Source of the DNA: Rhodanobacteraceae bacterium
GTDB lineage: Bacteria > Acidobacteriota > Terriglobia > Terriglobales > Acidobacteriaceae
Assembly: GCA_903970285.1 (NCBI GenBank)
Contig: CAJCHN010000071.1
Coordinates: forward strand, 1 to 42,186
DNA length: 42,186 nt
Direction: 5' to 3'
Positions 24,725 to 33,274 of this stretch are shown piece by piece. Below the pieces are notes generated by a model. The model had not been told where the DNA came from, did no database searches, and was given only the letters and a program-made list of their open reading frames with translations. Position numbers and translations under genes: made by a program. Position 1 is the first letter of the stretch. Every line of letters starts with the position of its first letter.

Positions 24725-26689
24725 ATGAGCGACAAAGACCCGAAGAGCACCGGGGCCACGAAGCCCGAGGAAAAGTCCGCGGCCCGCACCCCCGACGACG
24801 ACGTTGTCGGCAAGGTCTACGACGGCCGGCTCATGCGCCGTCTGCTCACCTACCTGCGCCCCTACAAGCTGCAGACCGCGGTCTCGGCCACCTGCATCCT
24901 GCTGCGCTCGTTCACCGATGTCGCCGGTCCGCTGCTGGTCAAGGTCGCAGTCGACACTTATATGACGCCGCACGCCCCCGCCACCTGGGCCAGTCGGCAT
25001 CTCTCGCCCGCGCCCATGACCGGCATCACCGAGCTTGCCGGCCTCTACCTGCTCGCGCTCGTCATCTCCTTCGGCCTCGACTTCGCCCAGACCTACCTGA
25101 TGCAGTGGACCGGGCAGAAGATCATGTTCGACCTCCGCCGCGAGATCTTCCGCCACATCCAGCTGCAGGACGTTGCGTTCTTCGATCGCAACCCGGTCGG
25201 ACGCCTTGTCACCCGCGTCACCTCTGATGTCGACGCCCTGAACGAAATGTTCACCTCCGGCGTGCTCGAGATCTTCGGCAACGTCGTGATGCTGGCATTC
25301 ATCGTGGTCATCATGCTGCGCATGAACTGGCCGCTCGCGCTGCTTACGCTCGCCGTGATCCCGCTCATCAGTCTGGCCACATCGATCTTCCGCAAGGCCG
25401 TTCGTACCAGCTACCGCGAGCAGCGCGCCGCCACCGCCAAGATCAACGCGTTCACCCAGGAGTACGTCTCCGGCATGTCGGTCGTGCAGCTGTTCAACCG
25501 GGAGCGCCGCGCGTTCCAGGACTTTTCCGCTGTGAACCTGGAAAACAAGCGCGCCTGGGCCGACGCCATCTTCGCCTACGCGCTCTACTATCCAGTGGTC
25601 GAGTTCCTCTCGTCCTTCGCCATCGCGCTGGTGCTGTGGCAGGGCGGCACCGCGGTCTGGCACAACCTGCCCTACGCCGCAGCCGGCCGGGTCGGCCCCG
25701 GCATCTTCGGCTCGGTCACGCTGGGCGTGCTCATCGCCTTCATCCAGTACGCGCAGCGCTTCTTCCGCCCGATCATGGAGCTCTCGGACAAATACAACAT
25801 TCTGCAGGCGGCCATGGCCGCCGCCGAGCGCGTCTTCAAGCTGCTCGACCAGGCCCCGCTGATCGTCTCACCTGCGCGGCCGGTCGTGCCCTCGCCCGCC
25901 AGCCCCGACTACGGCAGGATCGAGTTCAAGGATGTCTGGTTCACGTACCAGAAAATGGACGAAGGCAGCCTGGATTCGGACCCATCCATCGAGTGGATTC
26001 TGCGCGGCGTCTCGTTCACCATTCACCCAAACGAGACCGCCGCCATCGTCGGCCATACGGGCGCCGGCAAGACCACGATCACCGCGCTCATGATGCGCTT
26101 CTACGACATCCAGCGCGGCGAGATCCTGGTCGACGGCATCGACGTCCGATGTCAGGACCTCAACGCGCTCCGCCGCCGCTTTGGCGTGGTTCTGCAGGAC
26201 CCGTTCCTCTTCTCCGGCACCATCGCCGACAACATCCGCCTGGGCACCTCGTCCATCACCTCCAAGCGCCTCGAACGCGCAGCCGACGAGGTGAATATCG
26301 GCGACTTCATCCGCAGCCTGCCGCTGGCCTTCAACGAGCCGGTAAGAGAACGCGGAGCCGGCCTCTCCACCGGTCAGAAGCAGCTCATCTCCTTTGCCAG
26401 GGCGCTCGCCCACGATCCCGGCATCCTCATCCTCGACGAGGCCACCAGCTCGGTCGACACCGACACCGAGCATCGCGTGCGCCTCGCCCTCACCCGCATG
26501 ATCACCGGCCGCACCAGTGTGCTCATCGCCCACCGCCTCAGCACCATTCAGAGCGCCGACACCATTCTTGTCATGCACAAGGGCCAGCTGCGCGAGCAGG
26601 GCACCCACCAGCAGCTGCTCGCACACCACGGCCTCTACTTCAAGCTTTACCAGCTCCAGTATCAGGACCAGGAGATCGTCGTCGCCTGA
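24725..26689 (+). CDS. ABC exporter, fused permease-ATPase (MsbA/multidrug type)
   Basis: This 654-residue half-transporter works as a dimer. After about 40 charged residues comes a six-helix ABC membrane domain (LLTYLRPYKLQTAVSATCIL to about residue 350), with the intracellular-loop motif FDRNPVGRLVTRVTSDVDAL. The ATPase has Walker A GHTGAGKTT (K449), signature LSTGQKQL, Walker B ILILDEATSSVD with the catalytic Glu, and H-loop IAHRLST. The substrate cannot be read from the sequence; lipid or drug export is usual for this group. ATG 24725 is used because the in-frame extension to 24656 looks non-coding. A 15-bp gap separates its stop from the convergent kinase. Confidence 0.9.
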   Translation: MSDKDPKSTGATKPEEKSAARTPDDDVVGKVYDGRLMRRLLTYLRPYKLQTAVSATCILLRSFTDVAGPLLVKVAVDTYMTPHAPATWASRHLSPAPMTGITELAGLYLLALVISFGLDFAQTYLMQWTGQKIMFDLRREIFRHIQLQDVAFFDRNPVGRLVTRVTSDVDALNEMFTSGVLEIFGNVVMLAFIVVIMLRMNWPLALLTLAVIPLISLATSIFRKAVRTSYREQRAATAKINAFTQEYVSGMSVVQLFNRERRAFQDFSAVNLENKRAWADAIFAYALYYPVVEFLSSFAIALVLWQGGTAVWHNLPYAAAGRVGPGIFGSVTLGVLIAFIQYAQRFFRPIMELSDKYNILQAAMAAAERVFKLLDQAPLIVSPARPVVPSPASPDYGRIEFKDVWFTYQKMDEGSLDSDPSIEWILRGVSFTIHPNETAAIVGHTGAGKTTITALMMRFYDIQRGEILVDGIDVRCQDLNALRRRFGVVLQDPFLFSGTIADNIRLGTSSITSKRLERAADEVNIGDFIRSLPLAFNEPVRERGAGLSTGQKQLISFARALAHDPGILILDEATSSVDTDTEHRVRLALTRMITGRTSVLIAHRLSTIQSADTILVMHKGQLREQGTHQQLLAHHGLYFKLYQLQYQDQEIVVA

Positions 26690-26704
26690 CGACCCGTAGC
26701 CGCC

Positions 26705-28396
26705 CTAGCCCAGATCGCTGGGCGGCTCGTAGGGAAAGAACAGCACCACCACCGTGCCCGAGCGTCCCGGGCGGGTGCAGCTCCGGACGCAGATGCTTCC
26801 GTGGTGGCGTTCCACGATTCCCCTGGTAATCCAAAGTCCAAGTCCCGTGCCGGTGACCCCCTTCGTAGTGAAGAATGGCTCAAAGATGCGCGGCAGATCG
26901 GCTTCCGCGATGCCCGGCCCGTTGTCGGCAATGGACACACGCACCCCGAGGCGAAAACCATGGCCCCACTCCAGCGAACGCCGCACCCGCACCCACAGCA
27001 GGCCCCGCGGAGCCAGCGCTTCGACGGCGTTATTGATCACGTTGCCCAGCGCCTGACGCATCTCCCCGGCCAGGCACTGCAGGATCGTGTCGCCTTCATA
27101 GCGTCGCCGCACCACGATGCTCCTGGCCTCCATCCGAGGGCGATTCGCATTCAACAGCGCATCCACAATCTCCGAGATCCGCCGCGCTGAAGCCCGGTCC
27201 GCCTGGCGATGAAAACGGAGTGATTGCGTCGTCGCCTCGCTTACCCTTCGCAACTGCTCCTGCGCCATCCCCAGGTACTCTCGCGCCGCCGCATCCAGCG
27301 ACTCATTGCCTTCGATCAGGTACAGAAGGTTGGTCAGGCCCTCGAGCGGATTGTTGATCTCGTGCGACAGCGTCGAGGCCAGCCGCCCTGCTACCGCCAG
27401 CTTCTCGCTCTGGCGCAGGCTCTCCTCCGCCTGCTTCTGCACTGCGATGTCGGTCGAAGTGCCGATCCACTCGACGATCTGGCCGTTCATGCCCCGGCGT
27501 GGCGCCGCCCGATGCAGAAACCACAGATAGCGGCCGTCCCGCCGCCGCAGCCGATACTCCGAGATGAAAGTGCCGCCGGTTTCAATCGCCTGCCGCCACA
27601 GTGCGTACGTCTCCGCCCGGTCCCTGGGATGGATGAATTCGCCCCAGCCCATGCCCAGGCAATCCTTCGGTTCGACCCCCAGGAAGTCCGCGCAGGTCTG
27701 GCTTACGTACTCGCACTCCCCCGCCGGACTGGCCGTCCACAGCAACTGCGGAATCGATTCGGTCAGCGTCCGCAGCCGCGCTTCGCTATCCGCAAGCTGT
27801 GTCCGGATGACGTTTTGCTCGGTGGTCTCCCGCTGGATCGACACCCAATGCGTATACCAGCCGTTCTCGTCGGCGATCGGCACCATCGAGAGCTCGACCC
27901 AGAACTTGCTGCCGTCCTTGCGGTAGTTGATCAGCTCTTCGCGCACCGGCTTCCACTGCTTCAGCGCCGTGCGAATCCGGTCGAGCGCCGCGCGATCGCT
28001 CTCCGGCCCCTGCAGCAGCCGGGGCGTGCGGCCCAGCACCTCGTCGCGGGAATAGCCGGTCATCTTCTCGAACGCGTCGTTCACATACAGGATGCGCGGT
28101 CCCGGCAGATCCACCGGTTCCGACTCGGTGATGAGCACCACGTCCTGCGCGCGCTCGACCGCAGTCGCCAGCATGCGCATCGCAGCCGATGCATTCTCCA
28201 TCGCCTGCAGCGCCTGCAAGGCGCGATCGCCGGACACGGTGGGAGCGTCGCGCTCGTCCGATTCCTCATCCTGCTCGCGTCCCTCTTCCTGCTCGCGTTT
28301 CTCTTCCTGCTCGCGCTCACGCCCGGGGCCGCGAGGCGCAGAGAAACCGCTGTCGCCTGACAAGCACAACCATGGGGTCTCCGAGTCTGCTTTCAC
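26705..28396 (-). CDS. Soluble PAS/LOV-like, PAS sensor histidine kinase
   Basis: This 563-residue protein has no membrane helix. Residues about 25-50 are a charged Arg-Glu-Gln repeat (REQEEKREQEEGREQDEE). The first PAS (about 85-195) looks like a LOV domain (LQGPESDR, INYRKDGSKFW), but the flavin-adduct Cys position reads GRTPRLLQG, with Pro instead of Cys. A second PAS (about 205-320) precedes HisKA with H345 (LSHEINNPLEGLTNLL) and the ATPase (INNAVEAL, IADNGPGI, GTGLGLWITRG). The start is GTG 28396; a later start is possible since the N-terminus is low complexity. No response regulator is adjacent. The kinase core is paralogous to that at 20462-22255. Confidence 0.86.
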   Translation of the reverse strand: MKADSETPWLCLSGDSGFSAPRGPGREREQEEKREQEEGREQDEESDERDAPTVSGDRALQALQAMENASAAMRMLATAVERAQDVVLITESEPVDLPGPRILYVNDAFEKMTGYSRDEVLGRTPRLLQGPESDRAALDRIRTALKQWKPVREELINYRKDGSKFWVELSMVPIADENGWYTHWVSIQRETTEQNVIRTQLADSEARLRTLTESIPQLLWTASPAGECEYVSQTCADFLGVEPKDCLGMGWGEFIHPRDRAETYALWRQAIETGGTFISEYRLRRRDGRYLWFLHRAAPRRGMNGQIVEWIGTSTDIAVQKQAEESLRQSEKLAVAGRLASTLSHEINNPLEGLTNLLYLIEGNESLDAAAREYLGMAQEQLRRVSEATTQSLRFHRQADRASARRISEIVDALLNANRPRMEARSIVVRRRYEGDTILQCLAGEMRQALGNVINNAVEALAPRGLLWVRVRRSLEWGHGFRLGVRVSIADNGPGIAEADLPRIFEPFFTTKGVTGTGLGLWITRGIVERHHGSICVRSCTRPGRSGTVVVLFFPYEPPSDLG

Positions 28397-28417
28397 GGCA
28401 TGCCTGCCTTCTCTGAT

Positions 28418-28435
28418 AGCCGGCTTAAACCGGCT
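28418..28435. other. Hairpin upstream of the PAS kinase
   Basis: AGCCGG-CTTAAA-CCGGCT is an 18-bp near-perfect palindrome with a 6-bp stem, 22 bp upstream of the kinase GTG. It may be an operator or a 5' leader hairpin. Confidence 0.3.
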
Positions 28436-28519
28436 CCCCGGACCATTGATCGATGGGGCCAGTATCCATGGCGAGTAAACGAACAGTATGCCTAACTCTT
28501 CTCAAGGCGCAAGCGTTAT

Positions 28520-28535
28520 GTCCGTCTGCCCGGAC
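28520..28535 (-). terminator. Weak hairpin after the VOC gene
   Basis: GTCCG-TCTGCC-CGGAC, a 5-bp stem, lies 23 bp past the VOC stop codon in the transcript direction, without a T-tract. This is a low-confidence terminator. Confidence 0.25.
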
Positions 28536-28557
28536 ACACAACCAGCCTGCGTCTGCT

Positions 28558-28992
28558 TCACAAACCTCCATCCAAGCCCTCGATGACCGGCTCCGCCAGG
28601 GCCGCCGATTTCAATCCCACCTCGTCCATCAACCCGACCACACGCCCGTCCGGATCCTCAAGGAAAGCCATCCAGAGCTCGTGATCCGCCATCCGCGCCA
28701 CCAGGTGCGCGCCCTGGGTCAATACGATCCCCTGGTCCACCAGCGCGGCACAAAGCTTCTCAATCCCGTAAACCTTGAAGTAGACAATCGTTCCACCCAC
28801 CGGCAACGGTTCGGCCGCCGGCTCCGGCAGCCCCAGCATCACCCGCACCGTTCCGCACTGCAGGAACACCATGGTGCCCGCATCGAACAGGAACTGCAGT
28901 CCCAGCACGCCCTCGTAGAACTGCCGTGACCGCGCCAGATCGCTCACGGTCAGACCTATCTGCCCAATCCCCTCCACCTTCATTTCGCTCAT
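28558..28992 (-). CDS. VOC (glyoxalase-fold) family protein
   Basis: This 144-residue protein of the vicinal oxygen chelate superfamily shows two beta-alpha-beta-beta-beta units. The first begins IGQIGLTVSDLARSRQFYEG and the second GTIVYFKVYGIEKLCAALVD and FLEDPDGRVVGLM. Conserved metal-ligand positions are not all obvious, so the reaction is unknown (glyoxalase, dioxygenase or drug-binding). ATG 28992 is fixed by AAAGGAG 6 nt upstream. It overlaps the upstream gene by ATGA, so the two are translationally coupled. Confidence 0.85.
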   Translation of the reverse strand: MSEMKVEGIGQIGLTVSDLARSRQFYEGVLGLQFLFDAGTMVFLQCGTVRVMLGLPEPAAEPLPVGGTIVYFKVYGIEKLCAALVDQGIVLTQGAHLVARMADHELWMAFLEDPDGRVVGLMDEVGLKSAALAEPVIEGLDGGL

Positions 28993-29414
28993 CGCCGTCT
29001 CCTTTCGCTTGCAGAAACCATCTTCTCGCTCGCAGAAGCCATTTTGGCCACCGCCGCATCCACCAGACGCTGCACCTGCCGCTCCCGTCCCTCCACGCCG
29101 ACCGGCCGGTAGACCGCCAGCAGGAGCATCCGGCGCTGCCGGTCGGTCAACGCCTTCCAGCCCTTCATCGCTCCTGCTCGATGCAGCGCCTGAACCAGGA
29201 AAACCGGGAGTTCGCGCTCTGCGTCCATGGTCAGCATCAGCCGCTCTGCCATGCGTTCCGCCCGCTTCTTTCGCGAGGCCTCGCTCTTCGGTTCCATCAC
29301 CCACGCACTCAGTTCCTTCAGCATCCACTCCTTCAGCGCAAGCGTCCACGCGACCGCTTCTTGCTCTCCGTCGAACGCCTCGATCAGCAGCGCGGGCAGT
29401 TCCATCGCGGCCAT
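28989..29414 (-). CDS. Small OmdA/YdeI-like protein, coupled to VOC gene
   Basis: This 141-residue soluble, charged, mostly helical protein has a C-terminal part (VFLVQALHRAGAMKGWKAL, then TDRQRRMLLLAVY, then RERQVQRLVDAAVAKM) that resembles the YdeI/OmpD-associated domain, in which a Trp-x-x-Leu and Arg-rich helices are typical. The match is by eye and the function is not known. The last 14 residues are Ser/Glu/Arg repeats. Its stop overlaps the ATG of the VOC gene (ATGA). I use ATG 29414; in-frame ATGs at 29462 and 29405 are alternatives and none has a strong Shine-Dalgarno. Confidence 0.5.
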   Translation of the reverse strand: MAAMELPALLIEAFDGEQEAVAWTLALKEWMLKELSAWVMEPKSEASRKKRAERMAERLMLTMDAERELPVFLVQALHRAGAMKGWKALTDRQRRMLLLAVYRPVGVEGRERQVQRLVDAAVAKMASASEKMVSASERRRR

Positions 29415-29608
29415 TATCGCCAACCCACTCGATTTTTGAACCTCAACGTGCCAAAAAATCATCTTTTACTTCGAACGGCCGGGCTCCAGCAGGATCATGG
29501 TGGGCGTCCAGGCCAGTGATCGTCCACATCGTCTGTGCAGAGGAAGAACGGCACTCGCGTCCGGCACCGGGCGAAGCCACAGCAAACTCGCTCGAAGGGT
29601 CCTCATGA

Positions 29609-31201
29609 ATGCCTGATGCAGAACAGAACTCCGCCCAGTGGAAGCCACGTGTCAATCCATGGCTGATCGCCGCCACCGTTGCCCTGGCCGCCTTCATGGA
29701 GGTTCTCGACACCTCGATCGCCAATGTCGCCCTGCCCCACATCTCCGGCGACCTTGGTGCAAGCCCCGATGAAGGCACCTGGGTGCTCACCAGCTACCTG
29801 GTGTCGAACGCCATCGTTCTGCCCGCGGGAGCCTGGGCCTCCTCGGTCATAGGCCGGAAGAATTTCTTTCTCTCCTGCATTGTCATCTTCACCGCTTCCA
29901 GCTTCCTCTGCGGCCTTGCGCCCTCGCTGCCGATCCTGCTGCTTGCCCGCATCTTCCAGGGCGTGGGCGGCGGCGGCCTGCAGCCCATGGCCCAGGCCAT
30001 CATGGCCGACTCCTTCGATCCCAAGAAGCGAGGTCAGGCGTTCGCTTTATATGGCCTGGTCGCCGTCCTTGCCCCTTCGATCGGACCCACCCTCGGCGGC
30101 TGGATCACCGACAATTATTCCTGGCGATGGATCTTCTACCTCAACATCCCAGTGGGTGTCCTGGCCTTCGTACTCGTGACTCGCTTCGTTGACGACCCGC
30201 CCTGGCTGAAGCACACGCGGGAAAATCTCAAGAACCTGGATTACGTCGGCATGGGCTTTCTCACCCTCGCCATGGGCGGCATGCAGATCTTTCTCGACAA
30301 GGGCGAAGAGAACGACTGGTTCGCCTCCAACTTCATCCGCTTCTTCTGCGCCTGCTTCGTCGTGGGGATGATTGGCCTGATCGTCTGGGAGTGGCGCCAC
30401 AAGAACCCGGTGATGAATGTCAAGCTCTTCAAGTACAAGAACTTCGCCATCTGCTGCCTGCTGATGGCCCTGGTCGGCGGCGTGCTCAATGCCTCCACGG
30501 TGCTTCAGCCCGAGTTCATGCAGAGCCTGCTCGGCTACACCGCCACCATCGCGGGCGAAGCCCTTACCGGGGGCGGAATCGCATTGCTCATCGTCATGCC
30601 GCTCGCCGGCATCGCCACCGGAAAATTCGCCGCGCGCAACCTGGCCGCGGTCGGTTTCGCCTTTTTCGCCGCGGCCTTCTACTACACCTCGACCCACATC
30701 GATCTGGGCATGAGCTTCGACAACAATACCTTCCTGCGCATCATCCTGATGATCCCGATCCCCTTCTGCTTTATCTCCATCACCAACGCGGCCTATGTCG
30801 GCCTGCCGCGCGAAGCCTCCAACCAGGTCTCGGGCATTATCAACTTCGTCCGCAACGTGGGCGGCAGCATCTTCATCGCGATCACCGGCGCGATCGTGAC
30901 CAACCGCTCGCTCTTCCACCAGGCTCGACTGCAGAATGGCATGCAGCCTGGCAATCCGGTCTACGACAACTCCGTCAACGGCATGTCGAGCTACTTCGGC
31001 GGCTCGGTCGGCGCCGCCAACTCCAGCCACATGGCACAGGCCAGCATCTACCAGCAACTCAATCAGCAGGCCTCCGTCATGGGCTACCAGGACATCTACC
31101 GCATGCTGTGCTGGATGGCGGTCGCCATGGTCGCCTTCGCCTTCCTGCTCAGCAGGAACCGCCCAGGCGAAGGCGCTCCGGCAGGCGAAGCGGTCCACTA
31201 A
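29609..31201 (+). CDS. emrB: MFS drug efflux transporter, DHA2 (EmrB/QacA) family
   Basis: This 530-residue transporter has about 14 membrane helices, the DHA2 length. Family motifs are FMEVLDTSIANVALPHI (helix 1), VLTSYLVSNAIVLPAGAW, GRKNFFL (motif A) and GPTLGGWITDNYSWRWIFYLN (helix 5 motif C and the following loop). It likely exports hydrophobic or cationic drugs with proton uptake. EmrB proteins normally work with an EmrA membrane-fusion partner and TolC, but neither is adjacent here. GAAGGG precedes the ATG at a rather long distance (11 nt). Its stop codon sits in a 20-bp tandem duplication. Confidence 0.9.
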   Translation: MPDAEQNSAQWKPRVNPWLIAATVALAAFMEVLDTSIANVALPHISGDLGASPDEGTWVLTSYLVSNAIVLPAGAWASSVIGRKNFFLSCIVIFTASSFLCGLAPSLPILLLARIFQGVGGGGLQPMAQAIMADSFDPKKRGQAFALYGLVAVLAPSIGPTLGGWITDNYSWRWIFYLNIPVGVLAFVLVTRFVDDPPWLKHTRENLKNLDYVGMGFLTLAMGGMQIFLDKGEENDWFASNFIRFFCACFVVGMIGLIVWEWRHKNPVMNVKLFKYKNFAICCLLMALVGGVLNASTVLQPEFMQSLLGYTATIAGEALTGGGIALLIVMPLAGIATGKFAARNLAAVGFAFFAAAFYYTSTHIDLGMSFDNNTFLRIILMIPIPFCFISITNAAYVGLPREASNQVSGIINFVRNVGGSIFIAITGAIVTNRSLFHQARLQNGMQPGNPVYDNSVNGMSSYFGGSVGAANSSHMAQASIYQQLNQQASVMGYQDIYRMLCWMAVAMVAFAFLLSRNRPGEGAPAGEAVH

Positions 31202-31237
31202 TCAGCCGAACCCGGAGCTAATCAGCCGAAGCCAGAG
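31198..31237 (+). repeat. 20-bp tandem duplication containing the emrB stop codon
   Basis: CTAATCAGCCGAA followed by a slightly variable GAG-ending tail occurs at 31198-31217 and 31218-31237 (18 of 20 bases identical). The TAA stop lies in the first copy and is repeated in the second. Confidence 0.8.
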
Positions 31238-31390
31238 CATCGAGAAGACATCCCCGTCGCAGGGGCGGTGCGGGCTGACCTGGGACTGCAATCTCCTGGG
31301 TGGCCAAGATGCTTCAAGTTTCCCGGTATTTCTGCGAGCTGACGAACTGCAGGCTTGTGCGAGCAGCTTCATGATGGTGCTGGCACGGGC

Positions 31391-32692
31391 TCAGGGAAGC
31401 TCGGGTGCGAAGAGGTCTTTGTGGGTCTCGCGGCGGCGGATGAGGCGATGGCCGGCGCCGGTGACCAGGACCTCGGCGGGCCGTGGCCGGGTGTTGTAGT
31501 TGGAGGTAAGGCTCATGCCGTAGGCGCCGGCATCGAGGATGGCGAGCAGGTCTCCAGCTTTGACAGCGGGAAAGGCGCGGTCGCGGGCAAAGAAGTCTCC
31601 CGACTCGCAGACCGGGCCGACAATGTCGACGGGAGCGTTGCTTTGGGTGGCAGCGGGCTGCTTGACTGGCAGGATCTGGTGATGCGCCTGATAAAGTGCG
31701 GGGCGGATGAGGTCATTCATCCCGGCGTCGGTGATCAGGAATTTCTTCGCGCCGTTCTGCTTCACGTTCAGGACGGTGGTGAGGAGCGCGCCGGCCTGGG
31801 CGACGAGGAAGCGGCCAGGCTCGAGGAGCAGGTGCAGGCCGAGCCCCTCGGTGGCGGCGAGGATCTGAGCGGCGTAGCCGCGAACGGCTGTCGCGGGGTC
31901 GAAGGCGAGGTCTTCATATTCGACCCCGAGACCACCTCCGGCGTCGATATGCGTCAGGTTCACACCGTCGCTCTTCAACTGGACGATGAGCTCTCGGACG
32001 CGGGCGAGTGCGGCACCAAAGGGTTCGACTTCGCGAATCTGCGAGCCGATATGGACGCTGATGCCGGTGGGGATGAGCCAGCGGGATCTTGCGGCGCGGC
32101 GGTAGAGCGCCAGGGCGGCAAGGATGTCGATGCCGAACTTGTGGGCAGAGAGGCCGGTCGAAATGTAGGGATGGGTGCTGGCGAAGACATCGGGATTGAC
32201 CCGCAGCGCGATGCGGGCGGGGATGCCCGCGCGTTGAGCGCGGGCGGCGATGAGATCGAGTTCGCTGTCGGATTCGACATTGAAGAGCAGGATTCCGGCG
32301 CTCAGGGCGGCGTCGATCTCCGGCGCCTGCTTGCCCACGCCGGCAAAGACGGTACGCTTCGCGGCCGGCCTGGCGGCCCTGAGGACCCTGGCAAGCTCGC
32401 CTCCTGAGACAATGTCGAAGCCGGCCCTGTGTGCGGCGAGCAGCTTCAGCAGGGCCAGCGAGGAGTTGGCTTTGACGGCGAAACAGACGGTGTGGGGCAC
32501 CGCGGCGAAGGCGGACTGGAACAGCCGCAGGCGGCCGAGGATGTGCCGCTCGGAGTAGACGTAGAGCGGCGTACCGTGCTCGGCGGCCAGGGCGGTGAGC
32601 GATGTCCGGTCGCAGTGGAGGGTGCGTCTGCGATACGAAAAAGGACGTGCGGGGTACTTCGAGATCAATGCGGCGGTCTCCGGGCGGGGCAT
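31391..32692 (-). CDS. lysA: Diaminopimelate decarboxylase
   Basis: This 433-residue PLP enzyme of the alanine racemase-fold decarboxylase group makes L-lysine from meso-diaminopimelate, the last step of lysine synthesis. The PLP lysine is K74 in CFAVKANSS. Other sites are HIGSQI, DAGGGLGVEYE, LLEPGRFLV, and the active-site Cys in CESGDFFARDR, followed by YGMSLTSNYNTRPRP. The start ATG 32692 has only a weak ribosome site; 34 more in-frame upstream residues look non-coding. It is on the same strand as, and 109 bp from, the PspC-like gene. No lysine riboswitch was seen in this short gap. Confidence 0.93.
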   Translation of the reverse strand: MPRPETAALISKYPARPFSYRRRTLHCDRTSLTALAAEHGTPLYVYSERHILGRLRLFQSAFAAVPHTVCFAVKANSSLALLKLLAAHRAGFDIVSGGELARVLRAARPAAKRTVFAGVGKQAPEIDAALSAGILLFNVESDSELDLIAARAQRAGIPARIALRVNPDVFASTHPYISTGLSAHKFGIDILAALALYRRAARSRWLIPTGISVHIGSQIREVEPFGAALARVRELIVQLKSDGVNLTHIDAGGGLGVEYEDLAFDPATAVRGYAAQILAATEGLGLHLLLEPGRFLVAQAGALLTTVLNVKQNGAKKFLITDAGMNDLIRPALYQAHHQILPVKQPAATQSNAPVDIVGPVCESGDFFARDRAFPAVKAGDLLAILDAGAYGMSLTSNYNTRPRPAEVLVTGAGHRLIRRRETHKDLFAPELP

Positions 32693-32801
32693 GACCAGTT
32701 TATTGCCCTGCGGGACGGACCCGCTCCGCGCGGGGCGGCCGCTTCGTGACTTACATTTGGCATTCGGCGCGCGTGGTGCCTCCGCTGGCTGCAAAGAGGC
32801 A

Positions 32802-33128
32802 TTACTGCGGGGAGGAAGATCGCACCGTCACTGGCGGCAGGGCGTAGAGGGCGTCCGGCAGCAGAATCCAGGCGGCGATATAGAGCAGGACACCGAGTCC
32901 GGAGGTGATCAGCGTGAAGACGACGAAGAGGATGCGGGTCAGCAGAAGGTCCCATCCGTAGTGCAGGGCGAAGCCCGAGCAAACGCCGGCGATGGCGCGT
33001 GGATTTCGGGGCCGCACAATGCGCGTCTGGGTGTAGGGATTCGCCTGGGACGCGGCGAAAGGACGCCCGCAGGCGGGGCAGAAGTTGGCTTCAGGAAGGA
33101 TCTGGCTGGCGCAGTGCGGGCAGAACAT
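32802..33128 (-). CDS. Zinc-ribbon / PspC-domain membrane protein
   Basis: This 108-residue protein opens with a zinc ribbon (FCPHCASQILPEANFCPACG, two CxxC pairs) and continues with a PspC domain (IAGVCSGFALHYGWDLLLTR followed by a helix, LFVVFTLITSGLGVLLYIAA). PspC domains occur in envelope-stress signalling proteins; the zinc-ribbon fusion is common in several phyla. The protein probably sits in the inner membrane with the ribbon in the cytosol. The start ATG 33128 has GGGAGGAG upstream. It precedes lysA on the same strand, with no obvious functional link. Confidence 0.85.
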   Translation of the reverse strand: MFCPHCASQILPEANFCPACGRPFAASQANPYTQTRIVRPRNPRAIAGVCSGFALHYGWDLLLTRILFVVFTLITSGLGVLLYIAAWILLPDALYALPPVTVRSSSPQ

Positions 33129-33274
33129 GGAAGGCTCCTCCCTTGGCTCATGAAGCGAATTTTGCGCTTTCACGTGCCATAAGGCTTTCTTTAGCATGGT
33201 ACGCCTGGCCTGGCAGGAAAGTTCCCGCAACCCTTCAATCTGCCGTTCACGGTGCAGCTCGACGTCTGCGCCAT

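Noticed and set aside
24725..26689. Lipid A flippase MsbA as a firm name for the ABC exporter
   Set aside because: Motifs fit the whole exporter superfamily and no lipid A genes are adjacent, so the substrate was left open.
29497..29617. Possible 39-residue ORF in front of emrB
   Set aside because: No ribosome site, Arg-rich random composition, and it overlaps the emrB start.
29443..29790. Minus-strand frame ending near the OmdA-like gene, looked at as a truncated gene
   Set aside because: It overlaps the emrB start and shows no family motif; a chance frame is more likely.
32693..32801. Lysine riboswitch before lysA
   Set aside because: The gap is only 109 bp and lacks a recognisable L-box structure.
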